The notes below the pieces were generated by a model. It searched no databases, was not told the DNA's origin, and was given only the letters and a program-made list of their open reading frames with translations. A program made the translations under genes and the position numbers. From contig CP158568.1 in assembly GCA_040269895.1 (NCBI GenBank), positions 868,001 to 932,000 of the forward strand: a stretch of DNA of 64,000 nt, written 5' to 3'. The DNA comes from Ancalomicrobiaceae bacterium S20. Its GTDB lineage: Bacteria; Pseudomonadota; Alphaproteobacteria; Rhizobiales; Ancalomicrobiaceae. Shown here piece by piece: positions 25,865 through 35,003 of this stretch (within the stretch, counting starts at the first letter, position 1; every line of letters begins with the position of its first letter).

Positions 25865-26107
25865 GCGAGCGAGCGACCCCACGCGGCGCTTGCAGGCGCG
25901 CGGCCGGCCCTCCCATGTCGGTCGGCCTACGCGGTTCGACGGTCGATCGCGCGATTTGCGCACTCCGGGTTCAGCTAATCTTAAACGCCTCGGGGCGATG
26001 ATTTCGGCCGAGGGGTGCCGGTCGGATCGCAGGATCCGGGACCGACGCGCCCACGGTCGACCGGCCCGGCGAGGCAGGTGACCCGCGGCTTTCCGGAGAC
26101 CGAGCCC

Positions 26108-26665
26108 ATGTCCGCAGCCCAGCGCGCCGAAGCCCGGCCGCTCGAAGATGACGAAGACGACTTCGACGTCCTGTCGGGGGAGTACGAGATCATCCCGGCG
26201 AAGCAGGAGCTGAAGAAGAAGGCCCAGTCGACCCGTCGCAAGAAGAGCGAGGCGGACGTCGATCCGGTCGCGGCCGCCGAGGCCGCGCTCGAGAAGATGG
26301 CGCAGAACTTCGTGCCCTGGATGGCCTCGGAGACCGAGACGCTGCTCGCGGCCTGGCAGGCGGCCGAGGAGCACGGTTTCGACGATGACAGCCGTGAGGT
26401 GCTCTATCGCGCCGCGCACGACATCAAGGGCCAGGCGGCGACGCTCGGCTTCCCGCTGGTCGGTCACGTCGCCAAGAGCCTCTGCCATCTGCTCGACCAC
26501 GTGCCGGAGACCGAGCGCCTGCCGACCAGCCTCGTCGCCCAGCATGTCCAGGCGATCCGCGCCATGGTCGCGGAGAACGCCCGCGAGACCGACCATGCGG
26601 TCGGCCGGGCGCTGCACTCCAGGCTCTCGGAAGTCACCGACGAGTTCATCGCCAGTCTGAACTGA
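26108..26665 (+). CDS. Hpt (histidine phosphotransfer) domain protein
   Basis: A 185-residue protein with an acidic, lysine-rich N-terminal 70 residues and a helical Hpt-like domain. The phosphorylation motif AAHDIKGQAATLGF places the phospho-accepting His at residue 104, followed by HVAKSLCHLLD. It should relay phosphate between hybrid kinases and response regulators; no kinase or regulator is encoded nearby. The start at 26108 follows GGAGACC. Confidence 0.85.
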   Translation: MSAAQRAEARPLEDDEDDFDVLSGEYEIIPAKQELKKKAQSTRRKKSEADVDPVAAAEAALEKMAQNFVPWMASETETLLAAWQAAEEHGFDDDSREVLYRAAHDIKGQAATLGFPLVGHVAKSLCHLLDHVPETERLPTSLVAQHVQAIRAMVAENARETDHAVGRALHSRLSEVTDEFIASLN

Positions 26666-26915
26666 CCGCGTGCAGCCGATCATGCGTCGGCACCGCCCGG
26701 TAGGGCGTTGCCGATCCCGGCGCGCATCCGCGCAGCTTCTCCCGAGGAGAGCGCGATTGTCGCATCACAGAACGAGTTGGGCGGAGGCGATCAGCAAGGC
26801 GCCGCAGCGGCGCGGGTCGCTCGCGACCGGGCGTCCGACGAATTGTCGGGACGCGACAAATCAGGACGTCGAACATCGCGCGACGCGCGGCCGCGTCGCG
26901 TCCGGGGCAGGGCGA

Positions 26916-28454
26916 TCAGGCCGCGAAGGCGGCCTGATGCAGGGTGGCGAGGGCGGCGCGCCGGCGCTCGACATTGGCGCGGACGACTTCGCCCAGCGAG
27001 ACCTCGAGGATCGCTTCGACGTCGGTCGGCAGCGCGATGGCAGCCTCGACATCGAGATGCGTGCCATGGCCGGCGAAGCCACGCAGCAGCGCTTCCTCGA
27101 TCGCATCCCAAGCTTTGTTGTGTTCTTCCATGGACGTCGGCTCCATGTGTTCCGCAATGATGACGTTAGACGATTCGTCGTCATTTCGAGCGGGAATATT
27201 GCCCCGGCCGAAGAATTGTTCGGCGTCGCCACGCAGCTCGGCCATGGACTCGAAGAAGACGGCGACCGCATTGGGGCGCGGCAGTAGCGTCATCTCGGCC
27301 TGGCCCTCACGTTGACGGGCGAGCGCCCGGACATGACGACGAGCGGCATCGACTTCGAAGCGACGCAACAGCGCGACGAGATCCTCGACCTCGGCCTGTT
27401 CGAAGCTCGAATAGTGTGTGAGGACACGCTCGATCATGCGGCGGGCGAAGCGCGACTGATCGGAGGGCGCGCCATCGTGCTGGCCGGCCTCGATCACCAG
27501 ATCGCGGTAGACGTCGACGGCCGCGCGGAAGGCCGGATAGGCGCGGTCGGCGAGACCGGCGCGACGATAGAGCGCCAGGAACGAGCTCTCGCGGTTCTCG
27601 GCGATCAGCGCGAACACCCGCTCGGTCGGCACGCCGGCGAGCTGGGCGACGGCCTCTTCGAAGAAGCGGATGTTGCCGGCGCAGGTCGCGCGCAGCACGA
27701 GGCTGGTGGTGAGCTGGCCGCTCTGACGCAGATGCGCGATCAGTGCCGGCACTTCGCGTGCGGTCGCCTCCGCGGCGAGCGCAACGGTCGCCTTGTCCTT
27801 GGCATCGCGCAGCGCGGTGATGCGCCGTGCTTCCGGCAGGGCGGAATGCAGCACGATCAGGTTGTCGACCACGGCGGCGAGGCGTTCCAGGATCTGGTGG
27901 CGCAGCTCGACCGGCACGTCGGGGCGGCCGAGCAGGTGTTCGCGGATCTCGCGATCCTCGCCGAAGCGCTCGACGATGCGCTGCAGGCTGAAGGGCTGGA
28001 TCTGGGTGGCGCCGGGGTTGCCGAGCAGCCGGCGCACCGCCTCGATGTCACCGACCTCGGCCAGCGCGGCGGCGACGCCGATGCCGACCCGAGCACGACC
28101 GGCGACCGCGAACTGGATCTCGGCCGAGCCGCGGCCGATCAGATCGACCAGTTCGGCATCGATCAGCACCGGGCTGCGCTCGACCACCGGGCAGGCGATC
28201 TCGGCATGGTCGCCGGCGAGCATCAACACCACGTAGCGCGGGGCGAACCGGCAGTCGGCGATCGCTTCGGCAAAGGCGATCCGCACGCAGGGATCGTCAT
28301 CCTCGGCGAGCACGGTCATCGCGACCTCGAGCGCTTCGCGCGCTTCGGCATTGAGCGTGGGGTTGGCCCACGCCTGCAGAAGAACTCCGGGCGCGCCGGC
28401 GCGGGCGTTCGCGTCGGCATTGGAAAACCAGGCGAAGAACTGCTCGACGTTCAT
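26916..28454 (-). CDS. DUF2336 domain protein
   Basis: A 512-residue all-helical protein of the DUF2336 family found in alphaproteobacteria. It has HEAT-like repeats (for example AIADCRFAPRYVVLMLAGD, SLQRIVERFGEDREIREHLLG) and LPEARRITALRDAKD-type helices. No catalytic motif or membrane segment is visible. Members of the family have been linked to flagellar and cell-envelope loci by context only. It lies 166 bases downstream of the lytic transglycosylase gene on the same strand and may be in its operon. Confidence 0.82.
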   Translation of the reverse strand: MNVEQFFAWFSNADANARAGAPGVLLQAWANPTLNAEAREALEVAMTVLAEDDDPCVRIAFAEAIADCRFAPRYVVLMLAGDHAEIACPVVERSPVLIDAELVDLIGRGSAEIQFAVAGRARVGIGVAAALAEVGDIEAVRRLLGNPGATQIQPFSLQRIVERFGEDREIREHLLGRPDVPVELRHQILERLAAVVDNLIVLHSALPEARRITALRDAKDKATVALAAEATAREVPALIAHLRQSGQLTTSLVLRATCAGNIRFFEEAVAQLAGVPTERVFALIAENRESSFLALYRRAGLADRAYPAFRAAVDVYRDLVIEAGQHDGAPSDQSRFARRMIERVLTHYSSFEQAEVEDLVALLRRFEVDAARRHVRALARQREGQAEMTLLPRPNAVAVFFESMAELRGDAEQFFGRGNIPARNDDESSNVIIAEHMEPTSMEEHNKAWDAIEEALLRGFAGHGTHLDVEAAIALPTDVEAILEVSLGEVVRANVERRRAALATLHQAAFAA

Positions 28455-28620
28455 GATACGCACGACTCCGGGCACCGACTGACCGGGTCGCAACGGAACG
28501 CCACGACCCATCCTCGAGCCCGAGCGTGGCACGCGCTTCCTTAATGTTCGGTTCACCATAAACCGGCTTGCGCGGTCGGCGATGCATTTTTGCCGCGCCG
28601 CCGCTGCGTCAGGGCGCCGC

Positions 28621-29367
28621 TCAAACATCGGACGACTTCCGCATGAAGCGGGTGAGATCGAGCGGCCGACCGATCGGTGCCGCGCGGGCGCCGTTGAGCG
28701 GCTTGGCCGCGGCGGTCTCAGGTGCTGCGGCCGGCGCCGCCGTAGGAGACGTCGCTGCCGGGGACGATGGCGTGGCGGCGTTCGACACGGCGGCGGGTGC
28801 CGGCGTGGTCGAGCGCGTCGGCGCGGTGTGGTTCGAGGCCGATGTGGTCCCGCGTGATGTGGCGGTTGCCGGACCGGCCGGCGCTGCGGCGCGGGCACCG
28901 ATCTCGGGGCCGAGCGGCAGGCCGGTCGCGGAGGCGAAGGGCGCAGAGAGGCCCGGCGGCAACTCGCCGGGCAGCGGCGGCAGCGCCGGCATGCCGGGCG
29001 CCATCATGCGCTGCGTCGACGCGGCGGTGCCGGTCGCGGTCGTCCGGGCCTGTTCGAGCGCGCGGGCGGCGCGCGGGCTCGCCGCATCGAGGCTCGGCAT
29101 GCCGGTGCGCCCGTTGCGGCCGCCGATCACGCTCGGATCGAGCGAGGCATAGCGGCTCGGGCGGCTGCCCGTTGCACTCGGCGCGGCGCCCGTCGCGGCA
29201 GGCTGCGACGGCGCGCTGTGCGAGCCGTAGGCCGAGTTCAGCACGCGGCTCGGCCGGGCGATCGGCACGGTCTGGGCGGTCGCGGCGGCGTCGGTCGCCG
29301 ACGGGGCGCTGGCTGGCGGCACGACGGTCTCGGCGCCGGCGATCGCGGCGCCCGCCGCAAGCCCCCC
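28621..29367 (-). pseudogene. C-terminal part of the transglycosylase gene, in a shifted frame
   Basis: Continues the gene at 29238-30584 after an apparent loss of one G in the tract at 29362-29367. In this frame the reading is a proper Ala/Pro/Ser-rich tail with normal codon use (VVPPASAPSATD, MPALPPLPGELPPG) ending PLDLTRFMRKSSDV at 28621. In the upstream frame the protein runs into Arg/Pro-rich nonsense and stops at 29238. The intact gene would thus be 28621-30584, about 654 residues. Confidence 0.7.
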
Positions 29368-30584
29368 GCGGCGAGCGAGGCGGTCCGGACCGGCGCCGGC
29401 GCGGGGGTACTGACCGGCGGCAGCAGCGGAGCGCGGGTCGGACCGGTGTCGCCCGGAATGAGGCGGATCGGCTCGTCCGGCGAAAGACCGGTCGATGCCG
29501 CGTTGGTCGCCGCAGCGCCGCCGGTCGAACCGGTCGAGACGGTGGCCGTCGTCGCCACGGGCACCTCGGTGGGGGAGAGCCTGATCGGCGGCGGTTCCGT
29601 CGGCTGCGCGATCTCTCCGTAACCCAGGATGCCGGTCGGCTTCGGCTTCGGCGCGTGATCGGAGGCCTCGTCGTTGCGCATCAGCGCGCTGAACGCGTCC
29701 GTCGGCGTGTGAGCGCGCCAGCCGTCGAGGCGACCGGCCGGCGATACGCCGGGGTCGGCATCGGTGGCGGTTGCTGTCGAGGCGACGGCGGTGGAGGCGC
29801 TGGCGCTCGCCACCTGACGGCCGAGACGCGCCGGGTCGGTCCGGGCGCCCTCGGCATTCGACCGCTCGGCGGCGGCGCGGACGGCGTCGGCCACGGCCTT
29901 GGTGTCGCCGGCGCTGGTCTCGCCGAATACCGTGTGGCCCGACAGGATGCGGCCGCTGCCGATGTCGGCGGCGTCGATGCGGGTCGTCGCGAGCCGGGCG
30001 GCGAGCTCCTTGACGGTCTTCGGCTTGCCGGCCGCGTCGTAGAACAGCGCCTTGTTGGCCTCGGCGGCCTTCGGGAAGGCCTGCGCGGCGGTCGAGTTCG
30101 GGTCGGAGGCGGCGAGGCGCACCAGCTTCACCGCGCCGCTGGCGCCGAGCACATGGGCGATGTGCAATTCGCCCTCGGTCGGCGCCCGGCCGAGGGCGGT
30201 GCCGAGACGCTCGGCATTGAGCTGCGTCAGCTTGCCCGCCATCACGGACGAGACGAGCGGATCGTGCCGCAGCGCCAGGATCTTCGCCTTGGCAGCGGGA
30301 TCGGCGACCGTATAGGTGCCGCTGGAATCCTGCTTGATCGCGTTCGCCTGTTGATCCAGGCCGACCGAGGCGCCGGTGGTCTTGACGACTTCGAGCCAGG
30401 TCTGTTCGGTGAACTGGAAGAGACCGCGGGCCGAAGAGGTGTTCGAGGCTTTTGATGGATCGAGGCTCGACTCCCGGTGCGCGGCGTCGAGCAGAAACGA
30501 GAACGACGTTCCCGTGGCTTCGCCGGCGGTGCGGAAGGCCTGTTCGATCCTGTCGTTGACCGACTGGTTGACGTCGATCTGCAT
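29238..30584 (-). CDS. lytic transglycosylase (SLT) domain protein, apparently frameshifted
   Basis: As read, 448 residues. The N-terminal 130 residues form an SLT-like peptidoglycan-cleaving domain: FLLDAAHRESSLDP contains the catalytic Glu, and ARGLFQFTEQTWLEVV is the family GLFQ segment. It then has ALGRAPTEGELHIAHVLG, resembling the muramidase-like proteins near flagellar genes in Caulobacter. A long Pro/Ala/Thr-rich region follows. The last 40 residues after about 29362 are Arg/Pro-rich and out of frame; see the separate C-terminal part. No signal peptide is visible, so the export route is unclear. The start at 30584 gives MQIDVNQS. Confidence 0.75.
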   Translation of the reverse strand: MQIDVNQSVNDRIEQAFRTAGEATGTSFSFLLDAAHRESSLDPSKASNTSSARGLFQFTEQTWLEVVKTTGASVGLDQQANAIKQDSSGTYTVADPAAKAKILALRHDPLVSSVMAGKLTQLNAERLGTALGRAPTEGELHIAHVLGASGAVKLVRLAASDPNSTAAQAFPKAAEANKALFYDAAGKPKTVKELAARLATTRIDAADIGSGRILSGHTVFGETSAGDTKAVADAVRAAAERSNAEGARTDPARLGRQVASASASTAVASTATATDADPGVSPAGRLDGWRAHTPTDAFSALMRNDEASDHAPKPKPTGILGYGEIAQPTEPPPIRLSPTEVPVATTATVSTGSTGGAAATNAASTGLSPDEPIRLIPGDTGPTRAPLLPPVSTPAPAPVRTASLAAGGLRRAPRSPAPRPSCRQPAPRRRPTPPRPPRPCRSPGRAAC

Positions 30585-30701
30585 GGGCGGCCCCGAAGCC
30601 ACGATGGTTAATGTCGGTTAACGTCGCGCGACAGGGTAAACAAAGGGTTAATTCATCACGGCGCCAACATTTGGCTATAATGAGCGCGGCGGGAGGAACC
30701 A

Positions 30702-31169
30702 ATGTCGGGATTGTATTACGACGAATTTGTCGTCGGTCATGTGTTTCGACACGCCATCACGCGAAGTGTGACGGAAATGGACAACGTCCTGTTTTCCAGT
30801 CTCACTTACAATCCACAGCCGCTGCATATCGATTTCGACTTCGCCGCCAAGAGTGAATGGGGGCGACCGCTGGTGAACTCGCTGTTCACGCTCGGGTTGA
30901 TGATTGGAATATCAGTGCACGAGACCACGCTCGGCACCACGATCGCCAATCTCGGCATGACCGACGTCCGGTTTCCCGCGCCTGTGTTCCATGGCGATAC
31001 GATCCGGGTCGAGACCGAGGTGATGGCGAAGCGCGAATCGCGCTCGCGTTCCGATGCCGGAATCGTCGATCTTCACCATCGGGCCTATAATCAGGACGGC
31101 GTCCTGGTCGCAGAATGCCGGCGGCAGGCTTTCATGCGGCGGTTGCCGGCCGCTGCCCACGACGTCTGA
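30702..31169 (+). CDS. MaoC-like hot-dog dehydratase
   Basis: A 155-residue single hot-dog domain of the MaoC family. The catalytic segment YNPQPLHIDFDFA has the conserved Asp/His pair, and SLFTLGLMIGISVHETTLG and FPAPVFHGDTIRVETEV follow. Members hydrate enoyl-CoA thioesters, for example mesaconyl-CoA. The immediate downstream neighbour is a CitE-like lyase, a pairing seen in C4/C5-CoA pathways (malyl-CoA / methylmalyl-CoA). That role is plausible but unproven here. Start behind GGGAGGA. Confidence 0.87.
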   Translation: MSGLYYDEFVVGHVFRHAITRSVTEMDNVLFSSLTYNPQPLHIDFDFAAKSEWGRPLVNSLFTLGLMIGISVHETTLGTTIANLGMTDVRFPAPVFHGDTIRVETEVMAKRESRSRSDAGIVDLHHRAYNQDGVLVAECRRQAFMRRLPAAAHDV

Positions 31170-31204
31170 TCCCGCCTTTCCCGTCTTCCCTCATCGAGGT
31201 GCCG

Positions 31205-32086
31205 ATGCGCTCGCTCCTGTTCGTCCCTGCCGACAGCCCGCGCAAACTCGAGAAGGCGCTCGCGAGCGGCGCCGACGTGCTGATCGTCGATCTCGAGGAC
31301 TCCGTCGCTGCCGGCGCCAAGGCGGCGGCGCGTGCGAGCGCGGCGGCCTTCCTGCGCGAGGTCGCGGCGACGACCGAGCGTCCGAAGCTCTATGTGCGGA
31401 TCAATGCCTTCGTCACCGGGCTCGTCGATGCCGATCTCGATGCGGTGCTCGGGGCGGGGGCGGAGGGCATCATGCTGCCCAAGGCCGGCGGCGGGCAGGA
31501 TGTGACGCGGCTCGATGCGAAGATCGCCGTGCATGAGGCGATCCACGGGCTCGGCGACGGCGCGATCCGGGTGATCGCGATTGCGACCGAGATGGCCTCG
31601 GCGCTGTTCCAGATGGGCAGCTATCGCGGTGCCTCGCGACGGCTCGCGGGTCTGGCCTGGGGCGCGGAGGATCTCGCCGCCGACATCGGCGTGCCCGCCA
31701 ACCGCGATGCAACGGGCGCCTTCCTCGATCCGTTCCGGCTGGCGCGCACGCTGGCGCTGCTCGGCGCGGTCGGCGCCGAGGTGGTGCCGATCGACGGCGT
31801 CTATACCGCGTTCCGCGACCTCGACGGGCTGCGCCGGGAATGCGCGGAGGCGGTGCGCGACGGGTTCACCGCCAAGATGGCGATCCATCCCGATCAGGTC
31901 GCGGTGATCAACGACGCGTTCACGCCCTCCGTGGACGCGGTCGAACGGGCACGGCGCGTCGTCGAGGCCTTCGCCGCGGCGGGCGACGCCGGCGTGATCG
32001 GTCTCGACGGCGCGATGCTCGACCGGCCGCACCTGCGCCAGGCCGAGCGTCTGCTCGCCCGCGCCGCTTCGGCCGGGGTCGCCTGA
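31205..32086 (+). CDS. CitE-like CoA-ester lyase (HpcH/HpaI family)
   Basis: A 293-residue TIM-barrel protein of the CitE group: RSLLFVPADSPRKLEKAL, DVLIVDLEDSVA, LYVRINAF, GIMLPKAGG, and LAWGAEDLAADIG are the metal and substrate positions of malyl/citramalyl-CoA lyases. FTAKMAIHPDQVAVIN near the C-terminus is also typical. It starts 35 bases after the MaoC gene behind GAGGTG, so the two form an operon. It probably cleaves a beta-hydroxyacyl-CoA; the substrate is not determined by sequence alone. Confidence 0.88.
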   Translation: MRSLLFVPADSPRKLEKALASGADVLIVDLEDSVAAGAKAAARASAAAFLREVAATTERPKLYVRINAFVTGLVDADLDAVLGAGAEGIMLPKAGGGQDVTRLDAKIAVHEAIHGLGDGAIRVIAIATEMASALFQMGSYRGASRRLAGLAWGAEDLAADIGVPANRDATGAFLDPFRLARTLALLGAVGAEVVPIDGVYTAFRDLDGLRRECAEAVRDGFTAKMAIHPDQVAVINDAFTPSVDAVERARRVVEAFAAAGDAGVIGLDGAMLDRPHLRQAERLLARAASAGVA

Positions 32087-32126
32087 TCCGAGCCCGGATC
32101 AGGCGCTGGTGATCAGTGGATGGTGA

Positions 32127-32726
32127 TCAGGCGGTCGGGCGCGTGATCGAGAACAGGCTGTCGACGACCGCGTAGTCCATGTAGCCGCAGCGCGCGATGG
32201 TGCGGGCCTTGGTCATGTCGAACATGCCGTCGGTCAGGTAGGCGTCGTCGATGTGCACCGCGACGACCTCGCCGATCACCATGAAGTTGGTCGATTTGGT
32301 GCCGGCGAGCGTGGTCGGGTTGACGATCTCGAGCACCTTGCATTCGAGCGCGGCCGGGGCGGCGGCGACGCGCGGCGGCTTGACGATCTGCGACGGCGCC
32401 TTCTCCAGCCCCGCGTGGACGAATTCGTCGACGCCACGCGGCAGCGGCGCGGATGTCTGGTTCATCGCGAAGCGCAGGTCCCAGGTCGCGAGGTTGGCGA
32501 CGAACTCGCCGGTCTCGGCGATGTTGGAGACGCTGTCCTTCATGCCGTCGGAGGAGAAGATCACCATCGGCGGACGGTTGGCGATCGCGTTGAAGTAGCT
32601 GTAGGGCGCCAGATTGACCGAGCCGTCCTTGCCCATCGACGAGATCCAGCCGATCGGGCGCGGGGCGACGATCGCCTTGAACGGGTCGTGGGGCAGGCCG
32701 TGGCCGTTCTTCACTTCATAGAACAT
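32127..32726 (-). CDS. flavin reductase-like (DIM6/NTAB) protein
   Basis: A 199-residue FMN-binding split-barrel protein. APRPIGWISSMGKDG, LAPYSYFNAIANRPP and TGEFVANLATWDLRFAMNQTSAPLPRG (here cited in parts) are typical of the flavin reductase / FMN-binding group. The start at 32726 follows AAGGA. It follows the nitroreductase gene by 11 bases on the same strand, so the two flavoproteins are co-transcribed. The electron partner is unknown. Confidence 0.85.
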   Translation of the reverse strand: MFYEVKNGHGLPHDPFKAIVAPRPIGWISSMGKDGSVNLAPYSYFNAIANRPPMVIFSSDGMKDSVSNIAETGEFVANLATWDLRFAMNQTSAPLPRGVDEFVHAGLEKAPSQIVKPPRVAAAPAALECKVLEIVNPTTLAGTKSTNFMVIGEVVAVHIDDAYLTDGMFDMTKARTIARCGYMDYAVVDSLFSITRPTA

Positions 32727-32737
32727 CGTGCGATCCT

Positions 32738-33316
32738 TCAGGCCTGCCACTCGGTGACGACATCGTCATAGGCCGGCCGCGGCCGGTCGACGGGCGGGGT
32801 GGTCGGCGTGCCGACCGTGACGAAGCCGGCGAATTTCTCGCCGTCCTTGAGGCCGAGCAGGGCGCCGGCCTCGGCGTCGTAGGCGATCCACTCGGTCAGC
32901 CATTGCGCGGCGAAGCCGAGCGCGTGGGCGGCGAGCACGAGGTTCATGGTCGCGGCGCCGGCCGAGAGCACCTGTTCCCATTCCGGGATCTTCACATGCG
33001 GGCCGGCCTTCGACACGACCGCGATGGTCAGCGGCACGCGGGTGAAGCGGTTGCGCTCGAAGGCGAGGCGATCCTCGGGCGTCGCGGGATCGCGCGCGGC
33101 AAGCAGGTGGGCGAGCTTTTCGCCGGCAGCGGCGGAGGCCGCGCCGCGGAACAGGATGAAGCGCCAGGGCGCGAGCTTGCCGTGATCGGGCACGCGCGAG
33201 GCGATCCGGATCAGCGTGCGGATCTGATCGTCGGTCGGGCCGGGGTTGGTCAGCGCGACGGTCGAGATCGTGCGGCGTGTTTCAAGGAGGGTGAGAGCGT
33301 CGGGCGTGTCGGACAT
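32738..33316 (-). CDS. nitroreductase family protein
   Basis: A 192-residue FMN-dependent nitroreductase: RRTISTVAL at the N-terminal FMN site, SRVPDHGKLAPWRFI, GAATMNLVLAAHALGFAAQW and a late FAGFVTVGTP. It resembles YdjA-type (minimal) nitroreductases. It probably reduces nitro or quinone compounds with NAD(P)H. First gene of a two-gene unit with the flavin reductase-like gene. Confidence 0.88.
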   Translation of the reverse strand: MSDTPDALTLLETRRTISTVALTNPGPTDDQIRTLIRIASRVPDHGKLAPWRFILFRGAASAAAGEKLAHLLAARDPATPEDRLAFERNRFTRVPLTIAVVSKAGPHVKIPEWEQVLSAGAATMNLVLAAHALGFAAQWLTEWIAYDAEAGALLGLKDGEKFAGFVTVGTPTTPPVDRPRPAYDDVVTEWQA

Positions 33317-33738
33317 GGGGAACCGGGCTTCGGGAGGGCGACGAGGGGCGGGAAGGGCGCTTGAGACCTGCGAAGCTGCCGGCGGGTCGCTTCGCGTCGG
33401 TGGGCGTGAGGCTCGTTAGATAGGCCGAGCCGGGACGCGCGGGAAGGAACGAATTCGTGCCGCTCCGGCGACGGCGTGTCAACGCGGACCCGCCGCAGGG
33501 CGGTGCAGCGTTGACGGTAGGGGTCGGGGGCGGTCCCCGGATCTCGAGGGCAGCGATCCCGTGTTCGGAACGTGGGGTTCCGATCTTGTCTGGCGACTTG
33601 AAATCGCCATGCTTGTCTTCCGAAAGTGTCGCGCATCAGCGGCGGCAGATTCGGTTCGCAGTCCGATCCTCGCCGATCGGCCGCGCGCCGTGCCATATGT
33701 CGTCCGCATCCATTCCGTTCGGGAGGTTTCCGCAGCCG
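33317..33738. other. divergent intergenic region
   Basis: A spacer of 422 bases between the nitroreductase gene and the triple-repeat protein gene, so it should carry both promoters. No other coding sequence with a ribosome site is visible. The frame of the downstream gene stays open through it, but without usable start signals. Confidence 0.4.
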
Positions 33739-34860
33739 ATGGCCTCGCGCCGTGTTTCGAGATCGCCCCTGATGCCGCGTCGGCCTGTCGCCGCGACGGC
33801 GGTCGCGATGCTGCTGGTCGGCCTTTGCACCGGCGACGCCCTCGCGCAGCAGGGGCACGGTCCGGGCGGCGGTCCGTCGGGCGGCGCGGGCGCTGGTCCG
33901 GCGGGTGGCCCGGGTGCGGCCGGACCTGCCGTCCCTTCCGGCGGATCCGGCGGCCTCGCCGGCGCGCCGCTCGCGCTCGACAGCACGGCGAAGCCGGCGG
34001 TTCCCGACGCCGCGATCCCTTATGCGCCCAATCCGGCGCCGGCCGCGCCCGCCGCGCCGCCGGCCCCGATCGAGGCGTCCAAGCCGACCAAGCCGCTCCT
34101 GAAGCTGACCGCGCTGGTCACCGAGGACAGCGGGCCGATCCGTTCGGGTCTCGTCTGGCGCATCTACAAGGACGAGCGCGACGGCGACGACACGCGGCTG
34201 AAGCTGCTCGCCACCATGGCCGGCGGCGACGCCGAGATCCGGCTCGATCCGGGCTCCTATCTGGTGCACGCCGCCTATGGCCGGGCGGGCGCGACCACGC
34301 GCGTGACCATCGACCGGATGTCGCGGCAGGAGACGCTGATCCTCAATGCCGGCGGGCTGAAACTGACCGCCTCGGTCGCGGGCGATCTGCCGGTCAACCC
34401 GTCGCGGGTGACCTTCGACATCTATTCCAAGGACGTCGATGCGCGCGGCGAGCGCCAGGCGCTGGTGGTCGGCGCCAAGCCGGGCAAGGTCATCCGGCTC
34501 AACGCCGATACCTACCACGTGGTCAGCCACTACGGCGATCTCAACGCGGTGTCGCGCGCCGAGATCCACGTCAATCCGGGCAAGCTCACCGAAGCGACCA
34601 TGTACCACAAGGCCGCGGCGGTGACGTTCAAGCTGGTCGCGGAGGGCGGTGGCGAGGCGCTCGCCAACACCAACTGGCTGGTGCTGACGCCGTCCGGCGA
34701 CCAGATCACCGAGTCGGTCGGCGCCTTCCCGACCGTGGTGCTCGCCGAGGGCGAATATTCGGTCGTCGCCAAGCACAACAACGATGTCTACACCCGCACC
34801 TTCACGGTGGAATCGGGTGTCGATCGCGATATCGAAGTGCTGGCCGACAAGAAGCAGTGA
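33739..34860 (+). CDS. secreted protein with three tandem beta-repeats
   Basis: A 373-residue protein. The signal peptide ends near GDALA-QQ (about residue 38). Then comes a Gly/Pro-rich linker (about 40-75), an Ala/Pro stretch, and three repeats of about 85 residues (118-205, 206-290, 291-373). Each repeat has an LKLTA-like opening strand, a DPGSYLVHAAYG-like turn (NADTYHVVSHYG; AEGEYSVVAKHN) and a closing TRVTID / AEIHVN / RTFTVE strand. The fold should be an immunoglobulin-like beta-sandwich. I know no function. The start at 33739 is 12 bases after GGGAGG; a later ATG at 33772 is an alternative. Confidence 0.7.
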   Translation: MASRRVSRSPLMPRRPVAATAVAMLLVGLCTGDALAQQGHGPGGGPSGGAGAGPAGGPGAAGPAVPSGGSGGLAGAPLALDSTAKPAVPDAAIPYAPNPAPAAPAAPPAPIEASKPTKPLLKLTALVTEDSGPIRSGLVWRIYKDERDGDDTRLKLLATMAGGDAEIRLDPGSYLVHAAYGRAGATTRVTIDRMSRQETLILNAGGLKLTASVAGDLPVNPSRVTFDIYSKDVDARGERQALVVGAKPGKVIRLNADTYHVVSHYGDLNAVSRAEIHVNPGKLTEATMYHKAAAVTFKLVAEGGGEALANTNWLVLTPSGDQITESVGAFPTVVLAEGEYSVVAKHNNDVYTRTFTVESGVDRDIEVLADKKQ

Positions 34861-34949
34861 TTGCGACGCCCTGATCGTGTCGTGGTGATCGTCGGCCTGC
34901 CGCTTGCCGGCACCGGGGCTGGCCTCTGACAGTCTGCTCCGAAAACGAA

Positions 34950-34974
34950 ATCGGGCCGCTTTACGCGGCCCGAT
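34950..34974. terminator. hairpin between convergent genes
   Basis: ATCGGGCCGC (34950-34959) and GCGGCCCGAT (34965-34974) form a perfect 10-bp stem with a TTTAC loop, between the triple-repeat protein gene and the convergent transporter gene. There is no long T run on either side, but GAAAACGAAA precedes it, giving Ts on the minus strand. Confidence 0.75.
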
Positions 34975-35003
34975 CGTGTCTTCGCGGCTTGCGAAACGCC
35001 TCG

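Noticed and set aside
26666-26915. Spacer between the Hpt and DUF2336 genes as a possible gene
   Set aside because: Open frames there lack a ribosome site and have atypical composition; the two genes are simply convergent.
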